A stretch of 64,000 nucleotides of DNA from Roseicyclus marinus (GCF_030163795.1 NZ_JASJOF010000009.1:99472-163471); one strand, 5' to 3'. Positions 43,940 through 55,863 are shown, counted from the first letter of the stretch. Notes: a model not told the origin generated them from the sequence alone. Numbers and translations: made by a program.

Positions 43940-44030
43940 TGGCGGACAGTGAGGGATTCGAACCCTCGAGACGGTTCCCCGCCTACACACTTTCCAGGCG
44001 TGCGCCTTCGACCACTCGGCCAACTGTCCG
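43940..44030 (-). tRNA. tRNA-Ser (anticodon GGA)
   Basis: Read on the minus strand: acceptor CGGACAG pairs with CTGTCCG and an encoded CCA follows. The D arm is TGGCCGAGTGGTC, the anticodon loop CTGGAAA holds GGA, the long variable arm is as in serine tRNAs and the T arm is GGGTTCGAATCCC. All 91 bases are present. It decodes UCC/UCU serine codons. Confidence 0.95.
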
Positions 44031-44196
44031 TTCGCGGCGGGATAGCGCAGGCATGGGCGCGAAGGCAAGAGCGAAGCGTCGGTTTCCGCTTATGTGAAGC
44101 GTTTTAACTTTTTTCATCCGCACCCCTTGATGGCGGAAGGTGGGCTCCCATCTGTGTAAATGTCTTTCACATTAACATTCCGCAGAGGAGCCCCAG

Positions 44197-44625
44197 ATGA
44201 CCGACACCCTGACCAACACCGGCCCCGTGCCCGATGCACGCGGCTGGTTTTCCAAAGCCGAGGATTGGCTGGATGCGCGCGGCAAAGGCGCGTGGATCGC
44301 CGCGATGGTTTTGGGCTTCATCCTGTTCTGGCCGCTCGGCCTTGCCCTTCTTGCCTACATGATCTGGAGCAAACGCATGTTCAATTCCTCCTGCTCGTCC
44401 CGCTACCGCACCGCAATCAAGGGCCATGGGGTCACGCGGTCCTCGGGCAACAGCGCCTTTGACGCCTACAAGGCTGACACCCTGCGTCGTCTGGAACAGG
44501 AGCAGGAAGCTTTCGAGGCCTTTCTCCAGCGGCTGCGCGAGGCCAAGGACAAGGCGGAGTTCGACCAGTTCATGGATGACCGTGCCAAGAGCGGCCGCCA
44601 GACGGGCGATACGGCTGAAGCCTGA
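44197..44625 (+). CDS. DUF2852 family protein
   Basis: 142 residues. One or two membrane segments (GAWIAAMVLGFILFWPLGLA) are followed by a helical part DTLRRLEQEQEAFEAFLQRL and FDQFMDDRA, the build of DUF2852 proteins of alphaproteobacteria. AGAGGAG precedes the ATG, and a clear terminator follows at 44637. Function unknown. Confidence 0.85.
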   Translation: MTDTLTNTGPVPDARGWFSKAEDWLDARGKGAWIAAMVLGFILFWPLGLALLAYMIWSKRMFNSSCSSRYRTAIKGHGVTRSSGNSAFDAYKADTLRRLEQEQEAFEAFLQRLREAKDKAEFDQFMDDRAKSGRQTGDTAEA

Positions 44626-44636
44626 AGCCCTGCCCC

Positions 44637-44666
44637 GCCCCGCCGCCGTAGCGGCGGGGCTTTTTT
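44637..44666 (+). terminator. Strong intrinsic terminator
   Basis: Perfect stem GCCCCGCCGC (44637-44646) with GCGGCGGGGC (44651-44660), loop CGTA, then six T (44661-44666). It ends the DUF2852 gene. Confidence 0.9.
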
Positions 44667-44703
44667 GCGCCCTTTCCCCTTTTCTTTTCGCAAGAGCCGC
44701 GCC

Positions 44704-45153
44704 ATGTCCCTGCCCATGAACACCGCCCTGCCTGACCCCGATTATGACCGCGCCTTTTACGATGGCGTGCCTGCAAAGCGCCTGTTTGCTTGGGTGATCG
44801 ACGTGATCGTCGTGACCGCGATCAGTTTTGTTCTGGGGCTTTTGACGCTGTCGGCCCTGTGGTGGATCTGGCCCGTGACCTTCATCGCGGTCAATTTTCT
44901 CTACCGTGCGGGCACTGTCGCGTCCGGTTCGGCGACATGGGGCATGCGGGTGATGAACCTTGAATTGCGCGGCCCGACCGGCGCGCGGCTGACCGGGGGC
45001 GAGGCGCTGCTGCATACTCTGGGCTATATGGTGGCCACGGGCTTCGTGATCTTGCAGGTGATCTCCATCGTGATGATGGCCTTTGGCGCGCGCCACCAAG
45101 GCTTGCATGACCTGTTGATCGGATCGGTTGCCATAAACCGCCCGCTGCGGTGA
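44704..45153 (+). CDS. RDD family membrane protein
   Basis: 149 residues. RLFAWVIDVIVVTAISFVLG carries the Arg-Asp pair of the RDD family, and TWGMRVMNLELRGPTGARLT and RHQGLHDLLIGSVAI are the other usual parts. Three membrane segments. It starts 38 bases after the terminator, so it needs its own promoter. Possible role in ion or small-solute transport; unknown in detail. Confidence 0.85.
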   Translation: MSLPMNTALPDPDYDRAFYDGVPAKRLFAWVIDVIVVTAISFVLGLLTLSALWWIWPVTFIAVNFLYRAGTVASGSATWGMRVMNLELRGPTGARLTGGEALLHTLGYMVATGFVILQVISIVMMAFGARHQGLHDLLIGSVAINRPLR

Positions 45154-45266
45154 CGGATGTGACGATCGCACGCGTCGATCCTTGCCTAAAAAACTGTTGC
45201 GGCCGCCCGTTGGGCTGGTGCACCCTCTGGCTGAATTGATCCATCGGCCCCGGCCGGAACTTGTCC

Positions 45267-46103
45267 ATGCGTCACACCCTTCCCATCGCGCCGCAATTCT
45301 ACGTGACGGCTCCGCAAACCTGCCCCTACCTCGACGGGCGGCGGGAGCGGAAACTGTTCACGGCCCTGCAGGGCGAACAGGCGGAAAAGCTCAACAACGC
45401 CTTGAGCAAGCAGGGGTTTCGACGGTCTCAGAACGTCCTTTACCGCCCGTCCTGCACCGATTGCGCGGCCTGTCTTTCGGCGCGGATCCGGGTGGCGGAT
45501 TTCGTACCGAAAAAGGCGCATCGCCGGGTGCTGAAGCGCAACGCAGGGTTGCGGCGCGGGGCGCGGTCCGCCTGGGCGACGGAGGCGCAATATGCGCTGT
45601 TCCGGCGATATCTGGATGCGCGTCATGCCGATGGCGGGATGGCGGATATGGATGTGTTCGAATTCGCCGCGATGATCGAGGAAACGCCGGTCAGGACACG
45701 CGTGATCGAATACCGCGACGAAAGCGCGCCGAGCCATGGTGAGGACGCGCCGCTGGTGGCGGTCTGCCTGACCGATATCCTCGATGACGGGTTGAGCCTC
45801 GTCTATTCATTTTTCGATCCGGACCGGATGGGCGACAGCTTGGGAACCCATGTAATCTTGGACCACGTCGCGCTTGCGCGCGAGGCGGGCTTGCCTTTTG
45901 TCTACCTTGGCTATTGGGTGCCCGGTTCGTCCAAGATGGGCTACAAGGCCCGTTTCCCGGCGCTGGAAGTCTATGTCGACGGGCAGTGGCAGCCCATCGG
46001 AGACCCGGGCGGCTATTCGAACCAGACCCATCCCCTGTCGGTCGATCCGATCGCGCAGCAGGTGGCGCAGATTACGCTGCCCGACCTCCGTTCTGAGGAG
46101 TGA
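45267..46103 (+). CDS. bpt: Aspartate/glutamate leucyltransferase
   Basis: 278 residues. [20 protein letters not shown], the Cys pair in [14 protein letters not shown] and the GNAT-like core [20 protein letters not shown] and [17 protein letters not shown] identify Bpt/Ate. The enzyme adds Leu from Leu-tRNA to proteins with N-terminal Asp or Glu and marks them for ClpS/ClpAP. The ATG at 45267 was chosen over a TTG two codons earlier. Ribosome site weak. Confidence 0.93.
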   Translation: MRHTLPIAPQFYVTAPQTCPYLDGRRERKLFTALQGEQAEKLNNALSKQGFRRSQNVLYRPSCTDCAACLSARIRVADFVPKKAHRRVLKRNAGLRRGARSAWATEAQYALFRRYLDARHADGGMADMDVFEFAAMIEETPVRTRVIEYRDESAPSHGEDAPLVAVCLTDILDDGLSLVYSFFDPDRMGDSLGTHVILDHVALAREAGLPFVYLGYWVPGSSKMGYKARFPALEVYVDGQWQPIGDPGGYSNQTHPLSVDPIAQQVAQITLPDLRSEE

Positions 46104-46317
46104 GGGGCCGCAAAGTCCCTGACAATTGGTTAACGGCACAGGCCGATCCTTTCGAAAGGGTTACCGCCGCGGGACATTTCCTGACGGAAGGTGAACGAGC
46201 GACAGCCTGAGCAGGCAAATTGTAACCATGATCGGGGTTAAGGCACCCTTGTCGACCGCGCGGGGCCTTTACGTAAGTTAACGGACCGGTTTCAGGATTA
46301 ACGTTTTGCAAAGCAAG

Positions 46318-46345
46318 AAGGCCGCCCGGTTCGGGGCGGCCTTTT
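46318..46345 (-). terminator. Hairpin terminator, mostly for the TRAP operon
   Basis: Stem AAGGCCGCCC (46318-46327) with GGGCGGCCTT (46334-46343), loop of six, T-rich on both sides, so it can work in both directions. It lies 33 bases past the stop of the minus-strand large permease gene. Confidence 0.8.
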
Positions 46346-46378
46346 CGCGTGTCGTGGTGCAGGGGGCGGTGCCCTGCC

Positions 46379-48730
46379 CTAGCCGAGGAGCCTCGGCAGG
46401 ATCGTCACGATGCCCGGGAAGAGCCACAGGAGGCCCAGACCGATCACCTGGATACCCACGAAGGGGATGACACCCCGGTAGATGTGACCCGTGGTCACCG
46501 ATTTCGGCGCCACCCCTCGGAGGTAGAAGAGCGCGAAGCCGAAGGGCGGGGTCAGGAAGGAGGTCTGCAGGTTCACCGCGATCATGATCGTCACCCAAGC
46601 CGGGTCGAGCGTCCCGCCGTAGATCACCGGACCCACGATGGGGACCACGATGTAGATGATCTCGAGAAAGTCGAGCACGAAGCCGAGGATGAAGAGGATC
46701 AGCATCACGACGAGGAAGACGACCATCTCGTTGTCGAAGCTGCGCAGGTACTGCTGAATGTGATGCTCGCCCCCAAAGGAGATGAGCACGAGGTTCAGAA
46801 GCTGCGAGCCGATCAAGATGGTGAAGACCATCGAGGTGACCTTGGCCGTTTCGCGCACCACCGGGCTGAGGATGTTCGAGCGGAACAGCACCCAGCAGCT
46901 GTAGAGCAGGCCGAAGAAGGCGAAGTGATAGGCACCCTGCGCGATGACATAGGCGACCCAATCTTGCAGCGGCACATCCGAGCGCGTGATCCGCAGGTCG
47001 AAGTTCACCCCGAAGAGGATCATGATGACGAGGGCGAAAGAGGCCCAGATCACGATCTTGGACTTGCCATTCTCTTCCTTCAGCTTGCGGTAGGCGGCGA
47101 GCATGATCGCGCCGGCCGCGCCCAGTGCCGCGGCGGGCGTGGGGTTGGTGATGCCGCCGAGGATCGAGCCCAGAACGGCCACGATCAAGATGAGCGGCGG
47201 GAAGACCACGCGCAACAGCTCGTTCTGCGAGAGGCGGATCATGGCCACCCTTGCGCCGTAGAGCGTCACGAGGAAGGGGATGGCGAGGATCGTGAAGGTC
47301 GCGCCGCTGGAGGAGAGCGGACCGATGAAGAGGATGTCCGCGATCAGAGCCAGAACCACGCCCACGCCGCCCGCGATCAGCGGTGCGGGGTTGGAGGAGG
47401 GCGAGACGCCGCGCGCGAGGATCAGGGCGAGCGAGAGCAGCGTGAAGACCACGGCCACGCCCGACCCGATGGGCGGTGCGTTCTCGAGGGCCGCGGCGCG
47501 GGCTTCGACCAGTTCCTCTTCGGTCAGGAGAACGGCTTCGCCGGTCTGGCCGGCATCCGCCATGGCGGAGCGTGCCGCCACGGATTCGTCCCACCGTTCC
47601 TGGCCGTGCAGGTCGATCATCGAGGCCTGGCATTGTTCGGAAACAGCGGTGCGCAGGATGCCGCTATTGTCCTGTTCAGCATAGTCGGAGACGGTGATCG
47701 ACTGACCGCCGATGATGCCGCCGGAGGCCGCGAGAACCACGGCGAAAATCAGGCCGACGGGCGCGAAGAGATACCAAGTGAGCGCTTCCTTGCGGGTGAT
47801 GGGTTCGCCGCCGCCACCCTCGACCACGACCGGCGGTGCGGAGGCGGGGCGCAGGAGGGCGAAGCCGAAGGCATAGAGACCGTAGAGGAGTGCGAGGAAG
47901 AGACCCGGCAAGAGCGCCGCCTGGAAGAGCGTGCCGACGGACAGAACGGCAGGCTGACCGAGGAAGGTCAGCGCATCCGTGCAACCCGCGAGAACGGCGC
48001 GGGTTTCCTGACCGGTGGCGTAGAGATCACCCACCAGCGTGCCCAGAAGAACGATGACGATCGAAGGCGGGATGATCTGGCCGAGCGTGCCCGACGCCGC
48101 GATGACGCCGGTGGCAAGTTCGGGCGAGTAGTTGTTGCGCAGCATGGTCGGCAAGGCCAAGAGGCCCATGGTCACCACGGTCGCGCCCACGATCCCGGTC
48201 GAGGCGGCGAGGAAGGCCCCCACGATCACGATGGAGACGGCCAGACCGCCCGGCAGCGGCCCGAAGACGCGCGCCATGGTGGTCAGGAGATCCTCGGCGA
48301 TCTTGGAGCGTTCGAGGACGATACCCATCATCACGAACATGAGGACGGCGAGAAGGGTTTCGATCGACTGGCCCGCGATCACACGCTCGTTCATGCGGTT
48401 GACGATGAAGGAGATGTTGCGTTCCAGCGCCTGTTCCCAGCCACCCGGGAACACCGATTCCTCGATCCGTGGCAATTCGGGGTATCGGAAGACGGATATG
48501 GCGTCGCGCACCACACCTTCGGCCACAAGGGCGCGGTATTCGGCGGAGCCGGTGTCGATGGCCTGATGGATCAGGAGGCCCGCGCTATCGAGCGCCGCGA
48601 TGATCGCGAAGGAGATCACGCCGGCGCCGGCGATGGCGAAAGCGACCGGGAAGCCGGTCAGGATCGCGGCGAAGAGAGTCAGGAAGACGATCACAAGACC
48701 GATCTCGACCCCATCCAATCCGAAAAGCAT
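46379..48730 (-). CDS. TRAP transporter large permease (DctM-type)
   Basis: 783 residues, much longer than the roughly 430 of classic DctM. MFVMMGIVLERSKIAEDLL, GIVGATVVTMGLLALPTML and SGTLGQIIPPSIVIVLLGT are core DctM stretches. Extra soluble parts lie near residues 50-105 and 345-410 (NSGILRTAVSEQCQASMIDL). This long form with a 300-residue small permease belongs to the TakP/TakQM-like branch of TRAP systems for keto acids or similar organic anions. It follows the small permease gene by 54 bases. Confidence 0.9.
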   Translation of the reverse strand: MLFGLDGVEIGLVIVFLTLFAAILTGFPVAFAIAGAGVISFAIIAALDSAGLLIHQAIDTGSAEYRALVAEGVVRDAISVFRYPELPRIEESVFPGGWEQALERNISFIVNRMNERVIAGQSIETLLAVLMFVMMGIVLERSKIAEDLLTTMARVFGPLPGGLAVSIVIVGAFLAASTGIVGATVVTMGLLALPTMLRNNYSPELATGVIAASGTLGQIIPPSIVIVLLGTLVGDLYATGQETRAVLAGCTDALTFLGQPAVLSVGTLFQAALLPGLFLALLYGLYAFGFALLRPASAPPVVVEGGGGEPITRKEALTWYLFAPVGLIFAVVLAASGGIIGGQSITVSDYAEQDNSGILRTAVSEQCQASMIDLHGQERWDESVAARSAMADAGQTGEAVLLTEEELVEARAAALENAPPIGSGVAVVFTLLSLALILARGVSPSSNPAPLIAGGVGVVLALIADILFIGPLSSSGATFTILAIPFLVTLYGARVAMIRLSQNELLRVVFPPLILIVAVLGSILGGITNPTPAAALGAAGAIMLAAYRKLKEENGKSKIVIWASFALVIMILFGVNFDLRITRSDVPLQDWVAYVIAQGAYHFAFFGLLYSCWVLFRSNILSPVVRETAKVTSMVFTILIGSQLLNLVLISFGGEHHIQQYLRSFDNEMVVFLVVMLILFILGFVLDFLEIIYIVVPIVGPVIYGGTLDPAWVTIMIAVNLQTSFLTPPFGFALFYLRGVAPKSVTTGHIYRGVIPFVGIQVIGLGLLWLFPGIVTILPRLLG

Positions 48731-48784
48731 GCTGTTACGTCCCTTTGCTCGAGCGCGGTTTATCGCGGCGGCGTGTCGTTTGGA

Positions 48785-49696
<912 letters not shown>

Positions 49697-49765
49697 GCGG
49701 TGGCCCCCTGGCGCGCGGCCCCGGCACGGGGCGCGTCACATGTCTTGGTCATGGCAAGAATGGGT

Positions 49766-49793
49766 CCGTCCGGCCCGCGAGGGGGCCGGACGG
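49766..49793 (-). other. Intercistronic hairpin in the TRAP operon
   Basis: Perfect 11-base stem CCGTCCGGCCC (49766-49776) with GGGCCGGACGG (49783-49793), loop of six, located between the binding-protein stop (49813) and the small permease start (49696). Such hairpins often stabilise the upstream message or stop part of the transcripts, giving more binding protein than permease. No T tract. Confidence 0.65.
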
Positions 49794-49812
49794 TGGTAGG
49801 CATCGGCCCGGA

Positions 49813-50901
49813 TCAGCCCGCGTTGTTCACGCGGTTGCGCTGGCGCATGAATTCGCCGTCGGCGATTTCGTACCAGCCCGAGGATTCCTCGATCGAGGCG
49901 AAGACGCTGTTGGCGATCTCGGCGTAGATCGGGTCGCCCATGTTCTCCATCCGGACTTCGGCGGCTGCGGTGCCGAAGGCATCCCAGACGTCTTCGGGGA
50001 ACTGGCGAACCTGCACGCCTGCGGCCTGCAGACGGGCCAGTGCGGCGCCGTTTTCGGCCAGCGAGAGGGCGGTGTTCTGCGCGTGGGCTGCCTCGCAGGC
50101 GACCTTGCAGATCGTCTGCTGCTGGGGGGTCAGCGATTCCCAGATCTCGAGGTTGAACACCAGCGACAGGGTCGAGCCCGGCTCGTGGAAGCCTGCGGCG
50201 TAGTAGATGTTGGTGACTTCCTGGAAGCCCATCCGCTCGTCCGCGTAGGGGCCGATCCATTCCGCGCCGTCGATCTGCCGCGACGCGAGCGCCTGGTAGA
50301 TTTCACCGCCGGGGATGTTCTGGACGGAGGCGCCCAGACGGCCCAGCACCTGGCCACCCTGCCCGGGCATACGGAAGCGCAGGCCCTGCAGGTCTTCGAC
50401 CGAGTTGATCTCGATGTTGAACCAGCCGCCGGGCTGCATCGCGGTCTGACCGCACATCAGCGGCTTGAGGTTGAACAGCGAGGACAGGTTGTCGTGCAGT
50501 TCCTGACCGCCGCGACGGTAGTACCAGTTGGCCATTTCCTGCGCCGTCATGCCGAAGGGCACGGCGGTGAAGAAGGCGAAGGCCGGGTGCTGGTTGAGGA
50601 AGTAGTATTCCGCCGAGTGATACACGTCGGCCTGACCAGCGGACACGGCATCGAACACTTCGAACGCGCCCACGAGGCTGCCCGCGGGCATCTTGTTGAA
50701 CGACAGCTGGCCGTCGGTCATCGCGGTGATGTAGTCGATGGCGAGCTGTGCCGCGTCGTCGAACACCGCGAAGCCATCAGGCACGGAGGTGACGAGGGTG
50801 AGCGTGCGGTTGCCCTGCGCGATGGCGGGTGCAGCCAAGGTGGTGGTGGCGGCGGCCGCGCCACCAAGTGCGGACGTTCTGAGGAACGAACGACGATCCA
50901 T
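49813..50901 (-). CDS. TRAP transporter substrate-binding protein (DctP/TakP-like), Tat-exported
   Basis: 362 residues. The N-terminus MDRRSFLRTSALGGAAAA has the twin-arginine motif RRSFLR, so folded export by Tat is expected. ADVYHSAEYYFLNQHPAFAF, QPGGWFNIEINSVEDLQGLR, IPGGEIYQALASRQIDGAEW and GPYADERMGFQEV follow the TakP keto-acid-binding family. GGAGG lies seven bases before the ATG at 50901. It is first gene of the operon. Confidence 0.9.
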   Translation of the reverse strand: MDRRSFLRTSALGGAAAATTTLAAPAIAQGNRTLTLVTSVPDGFAVFDDAAQLAIDYITAMTDGQLSFNKMPAGSLVGAFEVFDAVSAGQADVYHSAEYYFLNQHPAFAFFTAVPFGMTAQEMANWYYRRGGQELHDNLSSLFNLKPLMCGQTAMQPGGWFNIEINSVEDLQGLRFRMPGQGGQVLGRLGASVQNIPGGEIYQALASRQIDGAEWIGPYADERMGFQEVTNIYYAAGFHEPGSTLSLVFNLEIWESLTPQQQTICKVACEAAHAQNTALSLAENGAALARLQAAGVQVRQFPEDVWDAFGTAAAEVRMENMGDPIYAEIANSVFASIEESSGWYEIADGEFMRQRNRVNNAG

Positions 50902-51259
50902 ATGGTATCCTCCCCGGATGATGGAATTCCCACGGCCCCCCTCGGGCCGCAGTCGTGGGTTGGCCCCACGAAGTAGGCGCACCCTAGCGCGGCGATTCCG
51001 GTCCGGAAACAGGTTTTCGACCTTGAACCGACACTTTTTGTAAAATGATCTTACCAAAATCGCCCTTTTGCCGGCTTTTTCACCTAGAAGTTGAGCCGCC
51101 CCGGCGAAAATGGCGGCAAAACTTGCGACGGATGGCAGCACCACGCGCCGCATCGGGCCGCAGCCGCAGGCAAGCACGAATCTTGTGGCGCGCAAGCTTT
51201 GTGCTTTCCGTTCGTTGCGCGAAGGCCCTGCCACACGAAAGGAAAGGTGCCTTTTGCGG
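50902..51259. other. Divergent intergenic region (TRAP operon and ilvI)
   Basis: It contains the promoter of the TRAP operon (minus) and the upstream part of the ilvI control region (plus). No gene is supported. A C-rich to T-rich change lies near 51030-51080. Confidence 0.4.
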
Positions 51260-51288
51260 TTGACGCCCGAAGAGGCCACGCCTAGTTT
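51260..51288 (+). promoter_or_regulatory. Sigma-70-type promoter of ilvI
   Basis: TTGACG (51260-51265), 17 bases, TAGTTT (51283-51288). Transcription would start near 51295, 22 bases before the leader-peptide ATG at 51317. Confidence 0.6.
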
Positions 51289-51316
51289 CCGCTCACTTGG
51301 CGAAAGGCTCGGACCG

Positions 51317-51364
51317 ATGATCTCCATTCTCGTACTTGTAGGGACCGTGCGCATGGGTCGATGA
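51317..51364 (+). CDS. Branched-chain amino acid leader peptide (attenuator)
   Basis: Fifteen residues, MISILVLVGTVRMGR, with seven Ile, Leu or Val codons among the first eleven. AAAGG lies about nine bases before the ATG. It is followed by RNA segments that can pair in different ways (GCGCATGGG at 51349-51357 with CCCATGCGC at 51383-51391) and then by a terminator at 51391. This is the layout of classic ribosome-mediated attenuation in front of ilv operons. Confidence 0.75.
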   Translation: MISILVLVGTVRMGR

Positions 51365-51390
51365 CGGCAGCCATACCGTTCTCCCATGCG

Positions 51391-51419
51391 CCCTCGGATC
51401 GAAGCCGGGGGTTTTTTTT
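51391..51419 (+). terminator. Attenuator terminator upstream of ilvI
   Basis: CCCTCGG (51391-51397) pairs with CCGGGGG (51405-51411, one G-U pair), followed by eight T (51412-51419). It lies between the leader peptide and ilvI and its left arm borders the pairing CCCATGCGC, so the two folds compete. Confidence 0.75.
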
Positions 51420-51491
51420 ATGCCAGTGGCCATGCGGGCGCCACGCGACAAGCACCGCGGACGATGATGTCGATGGGAAAGGACAAACGCG

Positions 51492-53246
<1,755 letters not shown>

Positions 53247-53273
53247 TCCCTACCCTATCGCAAGACGGACAAG

Positions 53274-53296
53274 CGGGCCCTTCGGGGCCCGTTTTT
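53274..53296 (+). terminator. Intrinsic terminator after ilvI
   Basis: CGGGCCC (53274-53280) with GGGCCCG (53285-53291), loop TTCG, then five T (53292-53296). Confidence 0.85.
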
Positions 53297-53462
53297 CTTT
53301 GGTTTTTCGGAAGAATTGGGCGCATGGGGTTGTCTATCGGGGCGCGGCAATAGTAACAAAGCGACCTTACACATGTCGTTTTTGAACATTGACCGGGGCG
53401 GTGGCGACCATCGGCGCGGGCCTCGTGCCGCCCGCCGCGCGCCCCAAGGAAAGGGACAGAAC

Positions 53463-55151
53463 ATGGCACAATCAGACCCGGATGACCTGAACGTTCAGGG
53501 CATTCCCGAGCCTGACGGGCATCATGACCCGATCGAGACGGAATACGATATCGGGCAGGACAATATCGAAGGCAGCGTCGGCCGCTTCGACTTTGACATC
53601 CACAACCCGGTCTTTGCGATTTCGGGCCTGTCGGTGGTGGCGTTCGTCGCCTATGCGCTGTTGGCCCCCGGACAGGCGGCGGAGTTCTTTGGCTGGCTCA
53701 GGCCTGCGCTGACGTCGAGTTTCGACTGGTTCTTCATGCTGTCGGCCAATGTCTTTGTCCTCTTCTGCCTTGCGCTGATCGTTTTGCCGGTGGGCAAGGT
53801 CCGGCTGGGCGGCGCGGAGGCGACGCCCGATTATTCCTATGCGGGCTGGTTCGCGATGCTCTTCGCGGCGGGCATGGGCATCGGGCTGATGTTTTTCGGC
53901 GTTTTGGAGCCGGCCTATTATTTCGGCACGCCTTGGGGCGATGCGCCGCTGGGTGCGATCAGGCCCTTTGACGAGAATGGCGCCTTGATCGCCGGCAATG
54001 TGGAGGAGGCACGCCGGATGGCGCTGGCCGCCACATCCTACCATTGGGCGCTGCATCCTTGGGCGATCTATGCGGTGGTGGCGCTGGCGCTGGCGCTCTT
54101 TACCTACAACAAGGGGCTGCCGCTTTCGATCCGCTCGGCCTTCTACCCGCTTCTGGGGGAGCGTGTCTGGGGCTGGTGGGGCCATGTCATCGACATCCTT
54201 GCCGTTTTCGCCACGCTCTTCGGGCTTGCGACATCGCTCGGGCTCGGCGCGCAGCAGGCCAATGCGGGGCTTGAGCATGTCTATGGCATCGAGAACAGCA
54301 CGACGGTGCAGGTGATCCTGATCATCGGCATCACGGCGATTGCGCTGGTGTCGGTGCTGCGGGGACTGGACGGGGGCGTGAAGGTCCTGTCCGAGATCAA
54401 CATGGTGCTGGCGGTGCTGTTGCTGCTGTTCGTGCTCTTCGCGGCGGGGGCGGCGACGATCCTGACCGAATTCGGCCGGGGACTTGTCGCCTATGCCCAA
54501 GAGATCGTGCCGCTGTCCAACCCCTTCGGGCGCGAGGATGACGGCTACCGCGAGGGTTGGACGGCCTTTTACTGGGCCTGGTGGATCAGCTGGTCGCCCT
54601 TTGTCGGCATGTTCATCGCCCGGGTGAGCCGGGGCCGGACGGTGCGCGAATTCCTGACCTGCGTGCTGATCATCCCCTCGCTGGTCTGCGTGTTGTGGAT
54701 GGCGGTCTTTGGCGGGGCGGCGATCAACGACATGGTGGCCGATCCCGACGGGTCGGCGGTCATGGCCAATGTGATCGAGAGCTACAGCCCGGAATTGTCG
54801 CTGTTTGCCATGCTCGAAAGCCTGCCGCTGGCCGCGATCACCTCGACGCTCGCCATCGTTTTGGTGATCGTGTTCTTCGTCACCTCGTCGGACAGTGGCA
54901 GCCTTGTGATCGACACGATCACGGCGGGCGGCAAGATCGACGCGCCGGTGCCGCAGCGGATATTCTGGTGCACGTTTGAGGGATTGGTGGCTATCGCGCT
55001 TCTGATCGGGGGCGGCCTTGCCTCGCTTCAGGCGATGGTCATCTCGACCGGCCTGCCCTTCACGCTGGTGCTTTTGGCGCTGTGCCTGTGCATCTACCTG
55101 GGCCTGCGCAGCGAACACGGGGTACTGAAGGCGGCGGCGCCTGCCGAATAA
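53463..55151 (+). CDS. BCCT family transporter (betaine/choline/carnitine)
   Basis: 562 residues, twelve membrane segments. The Trp-rich signature FYWAWWISWSPFVGMFIARV and the Gly-rich AGMGIGLMFFGVLEPAYYF are BCCT hallmarks. The N-terminus is long and polar, and the C-terminus is short. It imports betaine-type solutes, for osmoprotection or as nutrient. AAGGAAAGGGACAGAAC precedes the ATG at 53463. It lies between ilvI and ilvH, and terminators on both sides separate it from them. Confidence 0.93.
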   Translation: MAQSDPDDLNVQGIPEPDGHHDPIETEYDIGQDNIEGSVGRFDFDIHNPVFAISGLSVVAFVAYALLAPGQAAEFFGWLRPALTSSFDWFFMLSANVFVLFCLALIVLPVGKVRLGGAEATPDYSYAGWFAMLFAAGMGIGLMFFGVLEPAYYFGTPWGDAPLGAIRPFDENGALIAGNVEEARRMALAATSYHWALHPWAIYAVVALALALFTYNKGLPLSIRSAFYPLLGERVWGWWGHVIDILAVFATLFGLATSLGLGAQQANAGLEHVYGIENSTTVQVILIIGITAIALVSVLRGLDGGVKVLSEINMVLAVLLLLFVLFAAGAATILTEFGRGLVAYAQEIVPLSNPFGREDDGYREGWTAFYWAWWISWSPFVGMFIARVSRGRTVREFLTCVLIIPSLVCVLWMAVFGGAAINDMVADPDGSAVMANVIESYSPELSLFAMLESLPLAAITSTLAIVLVIVFFVTSSDSGSLVIDTITAGGKIDAPVPQRIFWCTFEGLVAIALLIGGGLASLQAMVISTGLPFTLVLLALCLCIYLGLRSEHGVLKAAAPAE

Positions 55152-55176
55152 GCCCAATTGCACCCTTTCCCATCGC

Positions 55177-55208
55177 GGCCCGCCCGGCTAAACCGGGCGG
55201 GCCGTTTT
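55177..55208 (+). terminator. Intrinsic terminator after the BCCT gene
   Basis: Perfect 11-base stem GGCCCGCCCGG (55177-55187) with CCGGGCGGGCC (55193-55203), loop of five, then GTTTT. Confidence 0.88.
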
Positions 55209-55225
55209 CATGCCAGGGGCCGCCC

Positions 55226-55786
55226 ATGTCACCGCTCAACATCGAGAAAGGCTCGTCGAGCCATTCCGCCTACGATCTTCGCAGCCATATGTCCGACACG
55301 GTGGAAACCCACACGCTGGCGGTACTGGTGCAAAACGAGGCGGGCGTGCTGGCGCGCGTGATCGGCCTGTTTTCCGGGCGGGGTTACAACATCGAGAGCC
55401 TGACCGTGGCCGAGGTGGACCGCGCGGGCCACCGGTCGCGCATCACGATCGTGACGAGCGGCACGCCGCAGGTGATCAACCAGATCAAGATGCAGCTGGA
55501 GCGCATGGTGCCGGTGCACGAGGTCCATGACCTGACGGTCGAGGGCCCCTTCGTCAGCCGGGAACTGGCGCTGATCAAGGTCATCGCCAAGGGCGAGCAC
55601 CGGGTCGAGGCGTTGCGCATCGCAGAGATCTTTCGCGCCAACGTGGTGGACTCCACGCTGCAGAGTTTCGTCTTCGAAATCACCGGCACGCCGGAAAAGG
55701 TCGATGCCTTTTGCGAGTTGATGCGGCCCTTGGGCGAGGTGCGGCTGGCGCGCACCGGCGTCGCGGCCATCGCGCGCGGGGTCTAG
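55226..55786 (+). CDS. ilvH: Acetolactate synthase small (regulatory) subunit
   Basis: 186 residues. The ACT domain HTLAVLVQNEAGVLARVIGL, FSGRGYNIESLTVAEVD and the second half ALIKVIAKGEHRVEALRIAE, IFRANVVDST are typical. It confers valine feedback control on the IlvI catalytic subunit. A polar N-terminal extension of about 20 residues precedes the ACT domain. The ATG at 55226 follows AGGGG. It starts 18 bases after a strong terminator, so it needs its own promoter or read-through. Confidence 0.94.
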   Translation: MSPLNIEKGSSSHSAYDLRSHMSDTVETHTLAVLVQNEAGVLARVIGLFSGRGYNIESLTVAEVDRAGHRSRITIVTSGTPQVINQIKMQLERMVPVHEVHDLTVEGPFVSRELALIKVIAKGEHRVEALRIAEIFRANVVDSTLQSFVFEITGTPEKVDAFCELMRPLGEVRLARTGVAAIARGV

Positions 55787-55863
55787 GGCCGCCGCATCCC
55801 CAGACATGATCGGGGCGCGGGGATGATACCCCGCGCCCCCTTTTGTTGACCGTCTCGGGGCGA

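Noticed and set aside
53472..55163. Minus-strand frame opposite the BCCT gene
   Set aside because: His/Gln/Arg-rich antisense of a membrane protein; BCCT signature is on the plus strand.
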